Shown here: piece after piece, positions 8,685-18,294 of the stretch | Layout: each line of letters begins with the position of its first letter | How positions within the stretch are numbered: position 1 is the first letter of the stretch | Assembly: GCA_027314595.1 (NCBI GenBank) | Contig: DAHVAN010000286.1 | Location: forward strand, 1 to 53,377 | Reading direction: 5' to 3' | Source of the DNA: Actinomycetota bacterium | GTDB taxonomy: Bacteria > Actinomycetota > Actinomycetes > Streptosporangiales > Streptosporangiaceae | DNA: 53,377 nucleotides | Position numbers and translations under genes: made by a program | Notes under the pieces: model-generated | The model's input: the letters and a program-made list of their open reading frames with translations, nothing else | The model's database searches: none | What the model was told of the DNA's origin: nothing

Positions 8685-9715
8685 CTACCGGTTCCCTGAA
8701 CGTTTCCTGACGATCTTCAGCTTCGCGGGCACGTCCCTCGCGGCCGCCGCCTGGTCGGCTTGCACGAGGGCCCGCAGGTCGGCGTCGCTGGCCAGCCCGC
8801 GGGCGGACACGGTGGCGACGGCCTTGCCGCGCAGCGGGGCAGTCACCCAGGAGCGCCGCGCGGCCTCAAGCGCCGCGTCCGCGACCAGCTCACGCAGGCC
8901 TGCCCTGGCGTGCCGCGGAGCGTACGTGCCGACGCAGGCGACCGCGCGCCCGAGCAGTTCCTCGGCCGCGGCGGGCGTGAGCTGCCCGCGGCGGCCGTCG
9001 CCAGCATCGCTGCCGGCGTCAAGCCGCCGCCGCCGAACCGTTCGAGGTGCCCCAGGTGCCCGCTCGTGCTCGTGACCAGCGACGCCCGGCAGCGGACGCT
9101 CATCGCCACACGGCCGCTGGCCGGCCTGGTCCCGGCGAGCGGTCCCGCGACGAGCGCCAGTTCCATCGGCTTCATGCCGGGCACGGTCGCGAACCGCCAC
9201 ACGCTGGCACCGCCGGCCTGCTCGCGATCGGTCACGGCGCCGTTCGCGACGCACTCCCAGTCGGCCGGCGCCGCCACCGACAGCGACATCGCGGCAGGAA
9301 GGTCCGGCTGGTCGAAGCAGCAGAACAGTTCCGGCGCCATCGCGGGATAGCACACCACCTGCGCGTAGCCGGTGCCGTCCAGAGGGTCGGTGAACAGGGT
9401 CAGCGCCTGTTCCGGCGGCGCCTGCGCCTCGACGGTGAGCGTGTTGTCGGCCGCCAGCCCGGCCAGCGCGAGCCGCCCGTCCACGGGCGCGTCCAGCGGC
9501 ACGCCGTTGAGCACCGCGCTGCCCGTGACGGCGACCCTGACGTCCGCGAAGGTCGCCGCGCCCGGCTCGGCGCAGCGGAACCTGATCGTCACCCGCGACC
9601 GCACCGGCTCCGCCCTCGAGCCGGTCACGCCGGTCAGGTCGAGGAAAAGCTCGTAGGAATCGACGGCGACCAGGGCCGCCCTCGCCCTCGCTTGCGCTGC
9701 ACTGACCGCGGGCAC
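8685..9715 (-). pseudogene. pepN: Aminopeptidase N (PepN) remnant, internally deleted and frameshifted
   Basis: The N-terminal part (GTG 9715 to about 9060) encodes the PepN N-domain: VDSYELFLDLTG, SRVTIRFRC, VLNGVPLD, FCCFDQPDLPA, and up to SVRCRASL. The expected catalytic domain with GAMEN and HEXXH is missing. A second frame (to the stop at 8685) carries pieces of the C-terminal helical domain, including AEELLGRAVACVG and VSARGLASDADLRALVQAD. The two parts are in different frames and total about 340 codons, against roughly 850 in an intact enzyme. It cannot make an active zinc aminopeptidase. A short hypothetical protein ending at 8843 could still be made from the first frame. Confidence 0.75.
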
Positions 9716-9743
9716 CCAGCCATTATGCAAAACATCGGACAGT

Positions 9744-9755
9744 CATCCCGAACGA
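9744..9755 (+). repeat. Dispersed motif A, copy 2
   Basis: CATCCCGAACGA, 29 bases upstream of the pepN remnant start, in the opposite orientation to the genes on both sides. Confidence 0.7.
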
Positions 9756-9826
9756 ACCGGGGCTTTCTCCATCCGGCGATACCGCCTCCCCAGCCGTGGC
9801 GGACACAGGGCCGGACCCCGCGGCGG

Positions 9827-10795
9827 TCACCCGAGCCCGAGGACCCGCTCCGCGTTGAGCCCGGCGACCTTCGCCTTGTCGGCCGGGCTCAGCGGGAGCG
9901 CGTCGAGCATGGCCCGCCCTGCCGCGTGCGCCCCGAACGGGTAGTCCACGCTGAACAGCACGCGATCCACCCCGAGAACGGAGATGGCGCACAGCACCGG
10001 GGGCAGGCTGAACATGCCGCTCGTCGTCACCCACACGTGCCGCAGGAAGTACTCGGACGGGGCGCCGGCCAGCCCGGTCACCGACGCCGGGAGCACCTGG
10101 TCGACGCGCGCCAGCATGAACGGGATCATCTCGCCGCCGTGGCCGATGATCAGCCGCAGCCCCGGATGGCGGTCGAAGACGCCGGAGAGGACCATCCGCA
10201 GCGCGTGCAGGCCGGCCTCCGCGTGCCACCCCCACGCGTTGGCGGCGAGCGCCGCGCCGACCGCGGGCGCCAGCCCGCCGAACAGCACCTCGCGGACGGC
10301 CGCGGGCGGCTGCGCCGGGTGCAGGTACAGCGGCACGTCGAGCCGTTCGAAGCGGGACAGCAGCGGCTCGAACCGCGGGTCGTCGAGGAACGCGCCGTCG
10401 GTGCCGAGCGTGCTGTGCACGAGCCCGCCTGCGAAGCCGAGGTCGCTCACCGCGCGCTCGAGCTCGCCGGCGGCGGCCGACGGGGAGGACGTGGGCAGCG
10501 TGGCGAACCCGGCGAGCCGGCCCGGGTGCGCGGCCACCGCCGCGGCCAGGTAGTCGTTCGCCCGCCGCGCGGCGGTCACGCCCGCCGCGCCGGGCAGCCC
10601 CTGGGCGGCGGGCTGCACGTGCGATATGACCTGCATGTCGATGCCCGCGGCGTCCATGTCCGCGAGCCGCGCCTTGCCCAGGTCGCGCAGCGCCTCGTCG
10701 AGCCGGCGGCCATCCGGGCGCGCCAGTATCCCGGTGCCCGGCGCGGCGGCGAGGTCCGGCGTCCAGAAGTGCTCTTCGAGAGCAATCGTTCGCAT
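9827..10795 (-). CDS. Amidohydrolase family 2 protein (ACMSD/resorcylate decarboxylase-like)
   Basis: A 322-residue TIM-barrel protein of the amidohydrolase-2 group, which includes aminocarboxymuconate-semialdehyde and gamma-resorcylate decarboxylases. The N-terminal MRTIALEEHF supplies the metal-binding glutamate and histidine. Other hallmark positions are YLHPAQPP, LIIGHGGEMIPF and the aspartate in LFSVDYPF. Members decarboxylate or hydrolyse aromatic carboxylates with a divalent metal, usually in the cytosol. The substrate cannot be assigned and no catabolic neighbours are present. It is separated by about 100 bases from the glycosyltransferase operon and may be transcribed with it or alone. 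Confidence 0.87.
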   Translation of the reverse strand: MRTIALEEHFWTPDLAAAPGTGILARPDGRRLDEALRDLGKARLADMDAAGIDMQVISHVQPAAQGLPGAAGVTAARRANDYLAAAVAAHPGRLAGFATLPTSSPSAAAGELERAVSDLGFAGGLVHSTLGTDGAFLDDPRFEPLLSRFERLDVPLYLHPAQPPAAVREVLFGGLAPAVGAALAANAWGWHAEAGLHALRMVLSGVFDRHPGLRLIIGHGGEMIPFMLARVDQVLPASVTGLAGAPSEYFLRHVWVTTSGMFSLPPVLCAISVLGVDRVLFSVDYPFGAHAAGRAMLDALPLSPADKAKVAGLNAERVLGLG

Positions 10796-10900
10796 CCGAT
10801 CATTGTGGCCGCAGCCAGCGCCTTGCCGCCAGTGATTGCGGCCGCGCGGGGCCCAGCCGGCGGACGCAACCGCGGCGGCGGCGCCAGCAAAAGGGGCCCC

Positions 10901-11722
10901 TTACTCGGGCACGGGCCCGGCGGCCGCGGCGTCGCCCATCGCGGGCAGCCATTCGCCTTCGGCGGTCATCCAGTCCTTCGGCACGAAGAGCCGCTCGCGC
11001 ACCGCCATGAACAGCAGGTACGGGATCAGGTCGACGGACCGGCGCAGGAACCACCTGGTGCCCTTGGTGGCCATCCAGATGAGGTCGTCGCGGCGGCTCG
11101 GCCCGGGGGCGGAGGGCTCAGGGTCGGGCCTTGCTGCCAGGTCGTGCCCGGCCGCGGCGAGGCGGTCCCAGAACCGGCAGGCGATCAGCCGGTGCCCGCG
11201 CTCGTTGGGGTGCAGCCTGTCCACCGACCAGTTGCGCCTGTCGTAGGTCTGCGGGTCGCGCGCCGCGTCCCAGTGCAGCGTGCCGTGCCTGGCGGCCACC
11301 TTGTCCAGTTCGGCGTTCACGGCCTGCATCCGCCGCGACAGCGGCCTGGCCAGCCCCGCCGGCAGCCCGAACATCCGGCCCGGGTCCGGCAGCCGCATGG
11401 TCAGCACGGTCGCGCCGCGGTCCCTGAGCGCGGCGACCGTGCGGGCGGCGCACTCCCCGGTCCGCGCCGGGTCGAATCCGGCGCGCAGCGTGTCGTTGAT
11501 GCCGACGACCAGGCTGGCGATGTCCGGCCGCAGTTCGAGCGCCTCCGGAAGCTGGTCTCGTTCCACGTGCCGTGCCTGCGCGCCGAGCACGGCGAGGTTG
11601 TGCAGTTCCGGGTCGGGCAGCCCGGCGGCGAGGTGCTGCGCCCAGCCGCGCCAGCCGCCGCCCGGGGCGGGGTCGCCCATTCCGATGGTGATCGAGTCAC
11701 CGAGCGTCACGATCCGGGTCAT
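10901..11722 (-). CDS. SGNH/GDSL-family hydrolase
   Basis: A 273-residue esterase-like protein. The nucleophile is in VTLGDSITIGMGD, the oxyanion asparagine in VVGINDTL, and the Asp-His pair in VDRLHPNERGHRLIA. No signal peptide is visible, so it is probably cytosolic. It is the last gene of a three-gene operon. Its ATG overlaps the stop of the preceding glycosyltransferase by four bases (ATGA). The pairing suggests it trims or deacylates a glycan or glycolipid made by the two transferases, but that is inference from context. Confidence 0.88.
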   Translation of the reverse strand: MTRIVTLGDSITIGMGDPAPGGGWRGWAQHLAAGLPDPELHNLAVLGAQARHVERDQLPEALELRPDIASLVVGINDTLRAGFDPARTGECAARTVAALRDRGATVLTMRLPDPGRMFGLPAGLARPLSRRMQAVNAELDKVAARHGTLHWDAARDPQTYDRRNWSVDRLHPNERGHRLIACRFWDRLAAAGHDLAARPDPEPSAPGPSRRDDLIWMATKGTRWFLRRSVDLIPYLLFMAVRERLFVPKDWMTAEGEWLPAMGDAAAAGPVPE

Positions 11723-12900
11723 GCCCTTACCTGCCCGGGGAAACCGATCGGGTCTGCGCTTGTCAGGCCCTCGTGAACCGAGACGAGGGCGGCGACCGAG
11801 GCGGCCCAGCCGAATTCCTCCGCCCTGGCGCGCGCCGCCGCGCGCCGCGCGGCGCGATCCCTGGCGAGCAGGTCGCGCACCCCGCCCGCGAAGTCCTCGC
11901 CGCGAACGGCGACCCCGGCGGCGCCGATGACCTCGGGCAGCGCGCTGTCCGCGCTGACCACCACGGGGGTGGCGCAGGCGAGCGCCTCAAGGGCCGCCAG
12001 CCCGAACGTCTCCACGGGTCCGGGCGCGAGGACCGCGTCGGCGCTGGCGAGCAGGGTGGCCAGCTGCTTGGGATCGGTGACGAAGCCGGCGAACCGCACC
12101 GGCAGCGACCTGCGCCGCGCGGCGCGCTCGAGGCGGCCGCGCAGCGGCCCGTCCCCGGCGACGACGAGCACCGCGTCCAGGCCGGCGGCGCGCAGCCCGG
12201 CCAGTGCCGCCAGCGAGCGGTGCGGTTTCTTCTCCACCGACAGCCGGCCGCAGTGCACGAGCAGCGTCTGCCGGGGCGCCGCGTAGCGCTCCCGCGCCGC
12301 GGCGCTGTACCGCTCGGGGCTGAACAGCTCCAGGTCGACGCCGAGCGGGATCCGCGTCAGGTTCGGCGCGCCGATCCGCTCGAACTCGGCCGCGGCCCAC
12401 CGGGTGGTGCAGACGATCCGCTGGTAGTCGCGCACGCTGCGGCGGTTGAGCGCGTCGGCGATCGCGGTGGCCATGTCGCCGAGCAGGCGGCTGCGCCACC
12501 GGGACATGCCAGAGACGTCGGCGGGCAGGCTGAGCAGCCCGGTGAGGCTCTCGTGCGAGACCATCACCGCGGGCACCCCGTGCGCACGCGCCCAGCGGCC
12601 GGTCCAGCGCAGCGTGGTACGGTCCGACACCTCGAGCCGGTCCGGCCGCAACTCGGCGAGCAGCGCGGCGAGCCCCCGGCGCCGCAGCAGTGCCCGGTAG
12701 CCGCCGGTGAACGGCACGACCGGCCCGTACCTGGTGATCACCCGGCCCTGCGCGGTCTGCTCGTCGCCGCGGCGCCGGCCGGGCACGATGAGCACCGGCT
12801 CGTGCCCCGCCGCCAGATACCCGGCCCCCAGTTCGCGCAGCGCGGTACGCATGCCGCCAGAGCGTGGTCCCACGTAGTTGGCCAGCCTGACGACCTTCAT
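11719..12900 (-). CDS. GT4-family glycosyltransferase
   Basis: A 393-residue GT-B transferase. The N-terminal [19 protein letters not shown] is the usual acceptor-side glycine-rich loop. The C-terminal Rossmann domain shows LLVHCGRLSVEKKPH and the donor-binding PVETFGLAALEALACATPVVV, which contains the E-x7-E pattern. No membrane segment is apparent. It overlaps both operon partners by ATGA. Likely role: sugar addition to a lipid or cell-envelope glycan. Related actinobacterial proteins use nucleotide-diphospho-sugars such as GDP-mannose, but the donor is not proven here. Confidence 0.88.
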   Translation of the reverse strand: MKVVRLANYVGPRSGGMRTALRELGAGYLAAGHEPVLIVPGRRRGDEQTAQGRVITRYGPVVPFTGGYRALLRRRGLAALLAELRPDRLEVSDRTTLRWTGRWARAHGVPAVMVSHESLTGLLSLPADVSGMSRWRSRLLGDMATAIADALNRRSVRDYQRIVCTTRWAAAEFERIGAPNLTRIPLGVDLELFSPERYSAAARERYAAPRQTLLVHCGRLSVEKKPHRSLAALAGLRAAGLDAVLVVAGDGPLRGRLERAARRRSLPVRFAGFVTDPKQLATLLASADAVLAPGPVETFGLAALEALACATPVVVSADSALPEVIGAAGVAVRGEDFAGGVRDLLARDRAARRAAARARAEEFGWAASVAALVSVHEGLTSADPIGFPGQVRA

Positions 12901-14039
12901 GCGGCCATCCTCGGCTGGGCCGCTTCGGCGCCGAGCACGGCGGCGTAGTGCCCGGTCAGCTCGCTGACCAGGGCGGGCCAGGACCTGCCGAGCACCCGGC
13001 GCCTGGCGGCCTCGCCCATCCGGGCGCGCAGCGGCGGGTCCGCGGCGAGCCTGCCGGCCGCGGCGGCGAGCGCGTCGCCGTCGCCCGGCGGAACCAGGAA
13101 TCCGGTCACGGCCTCGGTCACCAGGTCCAGCGGGCCGCCCGCGGCCGGCGCGATCACCGGCAGGCCGCTCGCGCAGGCCTCCTGGACCGTCTGGCCGAAG
13201 GTCTCGAACGGCCCGGTGTGCACGAAGACGTCAAGGCTGGCGTAGATCCGCGCCAGGTCCTCGCCGTGCCGCGTGCCGAGGAAGACCGCCGAGGGAAGCG
13301 CCTGCCGCAGTTCCTCCTCCATCGGGCCGCCGCCCGTCACGGCGAGCCGGACGCCGGGCAGGCCGGCGATGGAGGCGAGCAGGTCGACCCGCTTCTCGGC
13401 GGCGAGCCGCCCCACGTAGCCGACGATCACCTCCCCGCGCGGCGCGATCTCGGCGCGCAGCCGCTCGTCGCGCCGCGCCGGGTGGAACCGGTCGGCGTCC
13501 ACGCCGCGGCCCCACAGCCGCACTCGTTCCATGCCGTGCTCGCGCAGGGCGGCGGCCGTCGCGCTGGACGGCGCGAGGGTCCGGTCCGCGGCGTTGTGGA
13601 TGTCGCGCAGCCAGCGCCACGCGAACGCCTCGGTGACCGCACCCAGCCGGTAGGCCCTGGCGTAGGCCGGCAGGTCGGTCTGGTAGACGGCGACCGTCGG
13701 CAGGCTCATCGCCCTGGCCACCCGGCTGCCCCAGGCGCCGAGCGCGACCGGGCTGGCCAGGTGAACGATCTCGGCGCGGTGCCTGGCGATCGCGCGGCGG
13801 GTCCGCGGCGCCGGCAGGCCGAGGCGGAACGTCGGGTACCCGGGCAGCGGGACGGACGGGACCCGCTCCACCGGGTAGGGGAGCCGGGCGTCGGCGCCGG
13901 CGGTGGCGCGGGCCGGCTCCGGGGCGATGACCAGGGGCTGGTGGCCGCTGCGGACCAGGTTCTCCGCCACGCGCACTACGCAGTGCGCGACGCCGTTGAC
14001 GTCTGGCGGGAACGACTCCGCAATGATGGCGATCCTCAT
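12897..14039 (-). CDS. GT4-family glycosyltransferase (MgtA/Rv0557-like)
   Basis: A 380-residue GT-B enzyme, first gene of the operon. It begins [21 protein letters not shown], very like mycobacterial MgtA and related mannosyltransferases. The donor side has [16 protein letters not shown] and [21 protein letters not shown] with the E-x7-E pattern. I chose ATG 14039 because it matches the conserved family N-terminus; an in-frame ATG 18 bases upstream is possible. It overlaps the next gene by four bases. Mannosylation of a glycolipid is the best guess from the resemblance. Confidence 0.87.
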   Translation of the reverse strand: MRIAIIAESFPPDVNGVAHCVVRVAENLVRSGHQPLVIAPEPARATAGADARLPYPVERVPSVPLPGYPTFRLGLPAPRTRRAIARHRAEIVHLASPVALGAWGSRVARAMSLPTVAVYQTDLPAYARAYRLGAVTEAFAWRWLRDIHNAADRTLAPSSATAAALREHGMERVRLWGRGVDADRFHPARRDERLRAEIAPRGEVIVGYVGRLAAEKRVDLLASIAGLPGVRLAVTGGGPMEEELRQALPSAVFLGTRHGEDLARIYASLDVFVHTGPFETFGQTVQEACASGLPVIAPAAGGPLDLVTEAVTGFLVPPGDGDALAAAAGRLAADPPLRARMGEAARRRVLGRSWPALVSELTGHYAAVLGAEAAQPRMAA

Positions 14040-14143
14040 GCCCTCACGCTCGCCCATGCGGTGTCCGCATCCCCCAAGGCGCCGTTACGGCCGGACGAAC
14101 TGTCGATGACAATTCACGGACGCCCGGCCAAGGACGCCCCCCG

Positions 14144-14194
14144 CCCCGCGAACCCTCCGGCCCCGCGAACCTGCCCGCCCCGCGAACCCTCCGG
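14144..14194. repeat. Three contiguous 17-base direct repeats in a divergent promoter region
   Basis: CCCCGCGAACCCTCCGG at 14144-14160, a variant CCCCGCGAACCTGCCCG at 14161-14177, and the first sequence again at 14178-14194. They lie between the start of the glycosyltransferase operon and the start of the oxidoreductase. They could be a regulator binding array or simple slippage repeats. Confidence 0.75.
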
Positions 14195-14227
14195 CCCCTA
14201 CCGCACGGAAGAACCTCCCGCCCGGCG

Positions 14228-15265
14228 GTGTTGGCGTTGTGCGTGGTGCGAACCGACGCTTCCCTGACCCTGGCCGGAGTGCCGCTTTCCGTGCTCGACC
14301 TGGCCCCGATCCCGGCCGGCGGCACCGCGGGCGAGGCGCTGCGCGCGACGATCGCGCTGGCCCGCGAGGCCGAACAGCTCGGCTTCACCAGGTTCTGGGT
14401 GGCCGAGCACCATGGCATGCCCGGCATCGCCAGTTCTTCGCCACCTGTCCTCATCGGGCACATCGCCCAAGCCACGTCGCGGATCAGGGTCGGGTCGGGC
14501 GGCGTGATGCTGCCCAACCACACCTCGCTGGTGATAGCCGAGCAGTTCGGCATGCTCGAGGCGCTGCACCCGGGCCGCATCGACCTCGGCATCGGCCGCG
14601 CGCCAGGCACCGACCAGGCCACCGCCGCGGCGCTGCGCCACCGCGGCCCCGACGATTTTCCCCGCCAGCTCACCGACCTGCTCGGGTTCTTCACGGGGCA
14701 GTGGCCGGCCGGCCACCCGTACGCCACCGTCCGCGCGGTGCCCGGCGAGGGCGCCGGGCCGGACATGTGGCTGCTCGGCTCGAGCGGCTACAGCGCCCAG
14801 GTGGCCGGGATGCTCGGCCTGCCGTTCGCCTTCGCCCACCACTTCAGCCCGGCCAGCACGCTCCCGGCGCTTGCCCTGTACCGGGACTCGTTCCGTCCGT
14901 CGGAGCTACTCGCCAGGCCGCATGCGATGGTCGCCGCGTCGGTGATCTGCGCCGCCACGGACGAGCGCGCCCGCTACCTGGCCGGCTCCTCCGCGCTGTC
15001 CTTCCTGCGGCTGCGCCAGGGCCGTCCGGGCCAGGTGCCGTCCCCGGAGGAGGCCGCCGCCTACCCGTACGGCGACCTGGAGAAGGCGTTCATCGCCGAC
15101 CGGCAGTCCACCCAGCTCATCGGCGCCCCCGAGACGGTCCGCGGCGGCCTGGAGGACCTGCTCAAGCGCACCGGGGCCGACGAGCTGATGATCACCACCC
15201 AGACCTACGACCCCGCCGACCGCCTGCGCTCCTTCCAGCTGGTAGCCGAGTCCGCCCGCGGCTAG
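14228..15265 (+). CDS. LLM-class flavin-dependent oxidoreductase (MsnO8 type)
   Basis: A luciferase-like monooxygenase fold protein of up to 345 residues, the group that uses reduced FMN from a separate reductase. Features are [17 protein letters not shown] at the N-terminus, [32 protein letters not shown], and [12 protein letters not shown], all typical of the MsnO8 subfamily. The start is uncertain: GTG 14228 is used, with a GGAAGAA 15 bases upstream; GTG 14246 would give MRTDASLTL and a more usual N-terminus. Single gene, divergent from the glycosyltransferase operon. The substrate is unknown. Confidence 0.88.
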   Translation: MLALCVVRTDASLTLAGVPLSVLDLAPIPAGGTAGEALRATIALAREAEQLGFTRFWVAEHHGMPGIASSSPPVLIGHIAQATSRIRVGSGGVMLPNHTSLVIAEQFGMLEALHPGRIDLGIGRAPGTDQATAAALRHRGPDDFPRQLTDLLGFFTGQWPAGHPYATVRAVPGEGAGPDMWLLGSSGYSAQVAGMLGLPFAFAHHFSPASTLPALALYRDSFRPSELLARPHAMVAASVICAATDERARYLAGSSALSFLRLRQGRPGQVPSPEEAAAYPYGDLEKAFIADRQSTQLIGAPETVRGGLEDLLKRTGADELMITTQTYDPADRLRSFQLVAESARG

Positions 15266-15300
15266 CCAGCCCCGCCGCCGCCAGGCCGGAGCCCGCCGTC

Positions 15301-15350
15301 GGCTTTGTTCCGGCTTTCTGTCGTCGGCAGCAGGAACCCGGAACAAAGCC
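15301..15350. terminator. Perfect 13-bp inverted repeat between convergent genes
   Basis: GGCTTTGTTCCGG (15301-15313) and CCGGAACAAAGCC (15338-15350) form an uninterrupted stem with a 24-base loop. It lies between the convergent oxidoreductase and ABC permease genes, so it probably works as a bidirectional terminator. Confidence 0.75.
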
Positions 15351-15383
15351 CGGCCTGGCGGCGCGAGCGCCGGATGTCCGCGG

Positions 15384-16373
15384 TCACGCGTCCCGGCGGC
15401 TGACGATGACGAACGTCACGGCGACCAGGGCGGCGGCGAGCGCCACGAAGATGCCGGTCTCGATGCCCTGGAAGGCCCAGTACCGGCTGGCCGGCTGGTA
15501 CCTGACGTACTGCCGGAACCCCAGGTGCTGCATGCACGACAGCGCGGCGGCCGGATGGTTCTGCCCCTGGGACAGGCCGGACTCGCAGGCGGGCGGGACG
15601 GCACTGGCCGACACGTTCGGACCGATGTTCGGCCCGCCCTGAAGTCCGAGCTTGCCGCCGCTGGGCGTGACCACCCCCGAGGCTATCTGCCATGCCGCCC
15701 CGGACGGCACGTAGTTCGCCGTGAGCGCGTACACGTGGGTGACGGCGCCAAGGTAGTGCAGCCGTATCCACTGGGCGACCAGCAGGCGCACCGCGACGTA
15801 GGCGGTTACGGTGAGCCCGATCGCGGGCACCGTGCGGCGCGTCATGGTGCCGCAGGCGATGCCGAGCGCCATGGCGAACAGGGCGTAGCCGACCGGGACG
15901 ATGCCCATGATGTCGAAGCGCCCGAAGTTGAACTCGTCCGCCTGCAGCGCGTTGTCTGGACCGGACCACCAGGTGACAAGACCCGAGACGACACCGCAGA
16001 GGACGGCCGCGCCGAGCAGCAGCCAGCCGGCCTTGAACGCGAGCCAGCGCCGCCGCGTCACGCTCTGCGTCCACGCGTACTGGCTGGTGCCGGTCTCGAG
16101 CTCGTGCGCCACCAGCGGCGCGCCGGCCAGCATCCCCAGGACGACCGGCACGCCCAGCGTCATGATCACGGCAAAGCCGACCGCGTGGCTGCCGAGGAAC
16201 AGCTTGTCCGGCAGGCCGGCGCAGGTGCCGGACGCGGTGCAGCCGGCAAGAGCCGAGTGCCACTGGGACGCCATCTGCACCCCGGTGACCGCCAGCAGCG
16301 CCGTGAACGCCGTCAGCAGCCCCAAGGCGGCCAGGGCCTGCCCGCGGTACTGCCGCCAGACCAGGTAGGTCAT
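15384..16373 (-). CDS. ABC transporter permease (second of a tandem pair)
   Basis: A 329-residue integral membrane protein with about six hydrophobic segments, starting MTYLVWRQYRGQALAALGLL. It is clearly a paralogue of the gene just upstream: both share the WRQYR start, an external loop with CTxSGTC cysteines, an LVAxExxxxTSxxAWxQSVTR cytosolic motif and an RYWAFQGIETGI C-terminal segment. It is the last gene of the GntR-ATPase-permease-permease operon, five bases after the stop of its neighbour. Likely half of a heteromeric ABC-2-type exporter. The substrate is unknown; GntR/YtrA-type systems often respond to cell-wall stress. Confidence 0.85.
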   Translation of the reverse strand: MTYLVWRQYRGQALAALGLLTAFTALLAVTGVQMASQWHSALAGCTASGTCAGLPDKLFLGSHAVGFAVIMTLGVPVVLGMLAGAPLVAHELETGTSQYAWTQSVTRRRWLAFKAGWLLLGAAVLCGVVSGLVTWWSGPDNALQADEFNFGRFDIMGIVPVGYALFAMALGIACGTMTRRTVPAIGLTVTAYVAVRLLVAQWIRLHYLGAVTHVYALTANYVPSGAAWQIASGVVTPSGGKLGLQGGPNIGPNVSASAVPPACESGLSQGQNHPAAALSCMQHLGFRQYVRYQPASRYWAFQGIETGIFVALAAALVAVTFVIVSRRDA

Positions 16374-16378
16374 CGTGA

Positions 16379-17395
16379 TCACGCGTCCCTGTGGCGGACC
16401 ACGTAGAACGCGACCGCGACCAGGGCGGCGGCCACCGCCACGTAGATGCCGGTCTCGATGCCCTGGAAAGCCCAGTAGCGGCTCATCGGCTGGTAGGTGA
16501 CGAACTGGCGGTAGCCCGCCTTCTGCAGGCACCCGAGGACGGCGTTCACCGTGGCGTTGGAGGGGCCCCCTGGTCCGCCGGCGCTGGCGGGAATCAGCTT
16601 CTGGCAGGCGGCCGGCAGCGACGTGCCCGGCACGCCGTCGATAGTGAACCTGCCGAGCTGCCCGGTCACGACCTGCCCGGCCTTGTCGACGAGGCCGCCC
16701 GTGATCCCCAGCGAACCCGCCGGGGGGTTGTAGCTGGCCGCCACCCCGTAGTAGGTGGTGACCGGGCTCATGAAGTGCATCCGGACGTCCTGGGAGATCC
16801 ACAGCCGCATTCCGATGAACCCGCCGATCGCGATCGCGATCGCCGGGAGCGTCCGGCGCAGCACGGCGCCGGCCGCGATGCCGAGCGCCGTGGCGAACGC
16901 CGCGTACCCGGCAGGGACGAGCCCTTGCTGGTCGAAGTAGTTCGCCTGGAACGCGTTGGCGAACGCGGCGTTGCGCGGGCCTGACCACCAGGTGACCAGG
17001 GCCGAGATCACGCCGCCCCAGACTGCGGCGGCCAGCAGCAGCCAGCCGATCCTGACCGCCAGCCAGCGCGTCCGGGTCACGCTCTGCGCCCAGGCGAAGT
17101 CGCTGGTGCGGGCCTCGAATTCGCGCGCCACCAGCGGCGCGCCCACCAGCGCACCGAACAGTGCCGGCGCCATCATGCTGATGATGGCGAAGTCGTGGCC
17201 GAGCACGCTGCCGAGCGCGGTGGCGCCCTGGTGCAGGTTGCCGCACGTGCCGCTGGAGGTGCAGGAAGCCAGCAGCGTGTGCCACTGCGCGGCCATCTGG
17301 AACCCGGTGACGAGCATCACCGCGGCGAACACGGCGAGCACCAGCGCGGCGATCAGGGCCTGCAGGCGGTACTGCCGCCAGGTCAGCCAGGTCAT
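16379..17395 (-). CDS. ABC transporter permease (first of a tandem pair)
   Basis: A 338-residue membrane protein, MTWLTWRQYRLQALIAALVL at the N-terminus, about six membrane segments, and a large external loop of roughly 90 residues before the last helix. Paralogous to the following gene. Its start overlaps the ATPase stop (ATGA at 17392-17395), so the two are translationally coupled. Two different permeases with one ATPase suggest a heterodimeric membrane part. Function beyond export is not visible. Confidence 0.86.
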   Translation of the reverse strand: MTWLTWRQYRLQALIAALVLAVFAAVMLVTGFQMAAQWHTLLASCTSSGTCGNLHQGATALGSVLGHDFAIISMMAPALFGALVGAPLVAREFEARTSDFAWAQSVTRTRWLAVRIGWLLLAAAVWGGVISALVTWWSGPRNAAFANAFQANYFDQQGLVPAGYAAFATALGIAAGAVLRRTLPAIAIAIGGFIGMRLWISQDVRMHFMSPVTTYYGVAASYNPPAGSLGITGGLVDKAGQVVTGQLGRFTIDGVPGTSLPAACQKLIPASAGGPGGPSNATVNAVLGCLQKAGYRQFVTYQPMSRYWAFQGIETGIYVAVAAALVAVAFYVVRHRDA

Positions 17396-18294
17396 TTGTC
17401 TTCTCCGACCGCGGTGAGGGGGGCGTACGCCTCGGGCGCGTCGGCGCCCATGTAGCCGAGCACGAGTTCTTCCAGGCTGATGTCCTCCGCCTCGTAGGCA
17501 GGGTCGATGACCGGGCCGTTCGGCCGCACGAGCAGGCGCACCTGGCGCGGCGTGCGCACCGCGTGCACCAGGTGGTGCGTCTTCTCCAGCGCGGCGGTGT
17601 CCTTGCGCGGCCCGACGAGCACCGTGTGCGACGCGAGCAGGTCGGCGACGTCGCCGCAGAGCTGCACGCGGGACCTGGACACCAGGATGAGGTGGTCGCT
17701 GACCCGTTCCAGGTCGGCGATCAGGTGCGACGACAGCACCACGGTGAGCTCCCCGCCGGCGTCGGCCACGGCCGCCGTCAGCGTCCCGAGGAAGTGCCGC
17801 CGCGCGAGCGGGTCCAGGGCGGCGACAGGCTCGTCGAGCAGCAGCACCCGCGGCCGCTTGCCCAGCGTCAGCGCCAGTGCGACCTGGGCGCGCTGGCCAC
17901 CGGACAGCTTGCCCACGGGCCGGTCGAGCGGGATGTTCAGGCCCCTCAGCCGCGTCCGCACCGAGTCGCCGTCCCAGCGCCTGTTCAGGTGCGCGCCGAC
18001 GTGGATGTGGTCCTCGGCGGTGAACCGCCGGTACAGCGGTATCTCCTGGGCGAGGAAGCCGATCTCGCCAAGGAACGCCGGGTCCTGGCGCGGGACGCCG
18101 CCCAGGACGGACGCGATGCCGGCCGTCGGCTTCGACAGCCCGGCGAGCATCCGCAGCAGCGTGGTCTTGCCGGCGCCGTTCGGCCCGACGAGCGCGCAGA
18201 TCCGGCCCTCGGGCACCGTGATAGAGCAGTCGGAGAGCGCGGTGACCCCGCGGTAGCGCTTCGACAGCCCTTGCGTCTGGATCGCCGCCTTCAT
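17392..18294 (-). CDS. ABC transporter ATP-binding protein
   Basis: A 300-residue ABC ATPase. Walker A is GPNGAGKTT near residues 38-46, the Q-loop region FLAQEIPLYRR, the signature LSGGQRAQVALAL, and Walker B VLLLDEPVAALDP, followed by the switch histidine in VLSSHLIADLE. The C-terminal 90 residues form an accessory domain. It overlaps the GntR regulator gene upstream and the first permease gene downstream by four bases each. It powers export through the two tandem permeases. Confidence 0.93.
   Translation of the reverse strand: MKAAIQTQGLSKRYRGVTALSDCSITVPEGRICALVGPNGAGKTTLLRMLAGLSKPTAGIASVLGGVPRQDPAFLGEIGFLAQEIPLYRRFTAEDHIHVGAHLNRRWDGDSVRTRLRGLNIPLDRPVGKLSGGQRAQVALALTLGKRPRVLLLDEPVAALDPLARRHFLGTLTAAVADAGGELTVVLSSHLIADLERVSDHLILVSRSRVQLCGDVADLLASHTVLVGPRKDTAALEKTHHLVHAVRTPRQVRLLVRPNGPVIDPAYEAEDISLEELVLGYMGADAPEAYAPLTAVGEDK

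Noticed and set aside
9047-11776. A 909-codon plus-strand frame opposite the pepN remnant, amidohydrolase and SGNH genes
   Set aside because: It crosses two intergenic gaps and three opposite-strand genes with good motifs, and has no recognisable domain.
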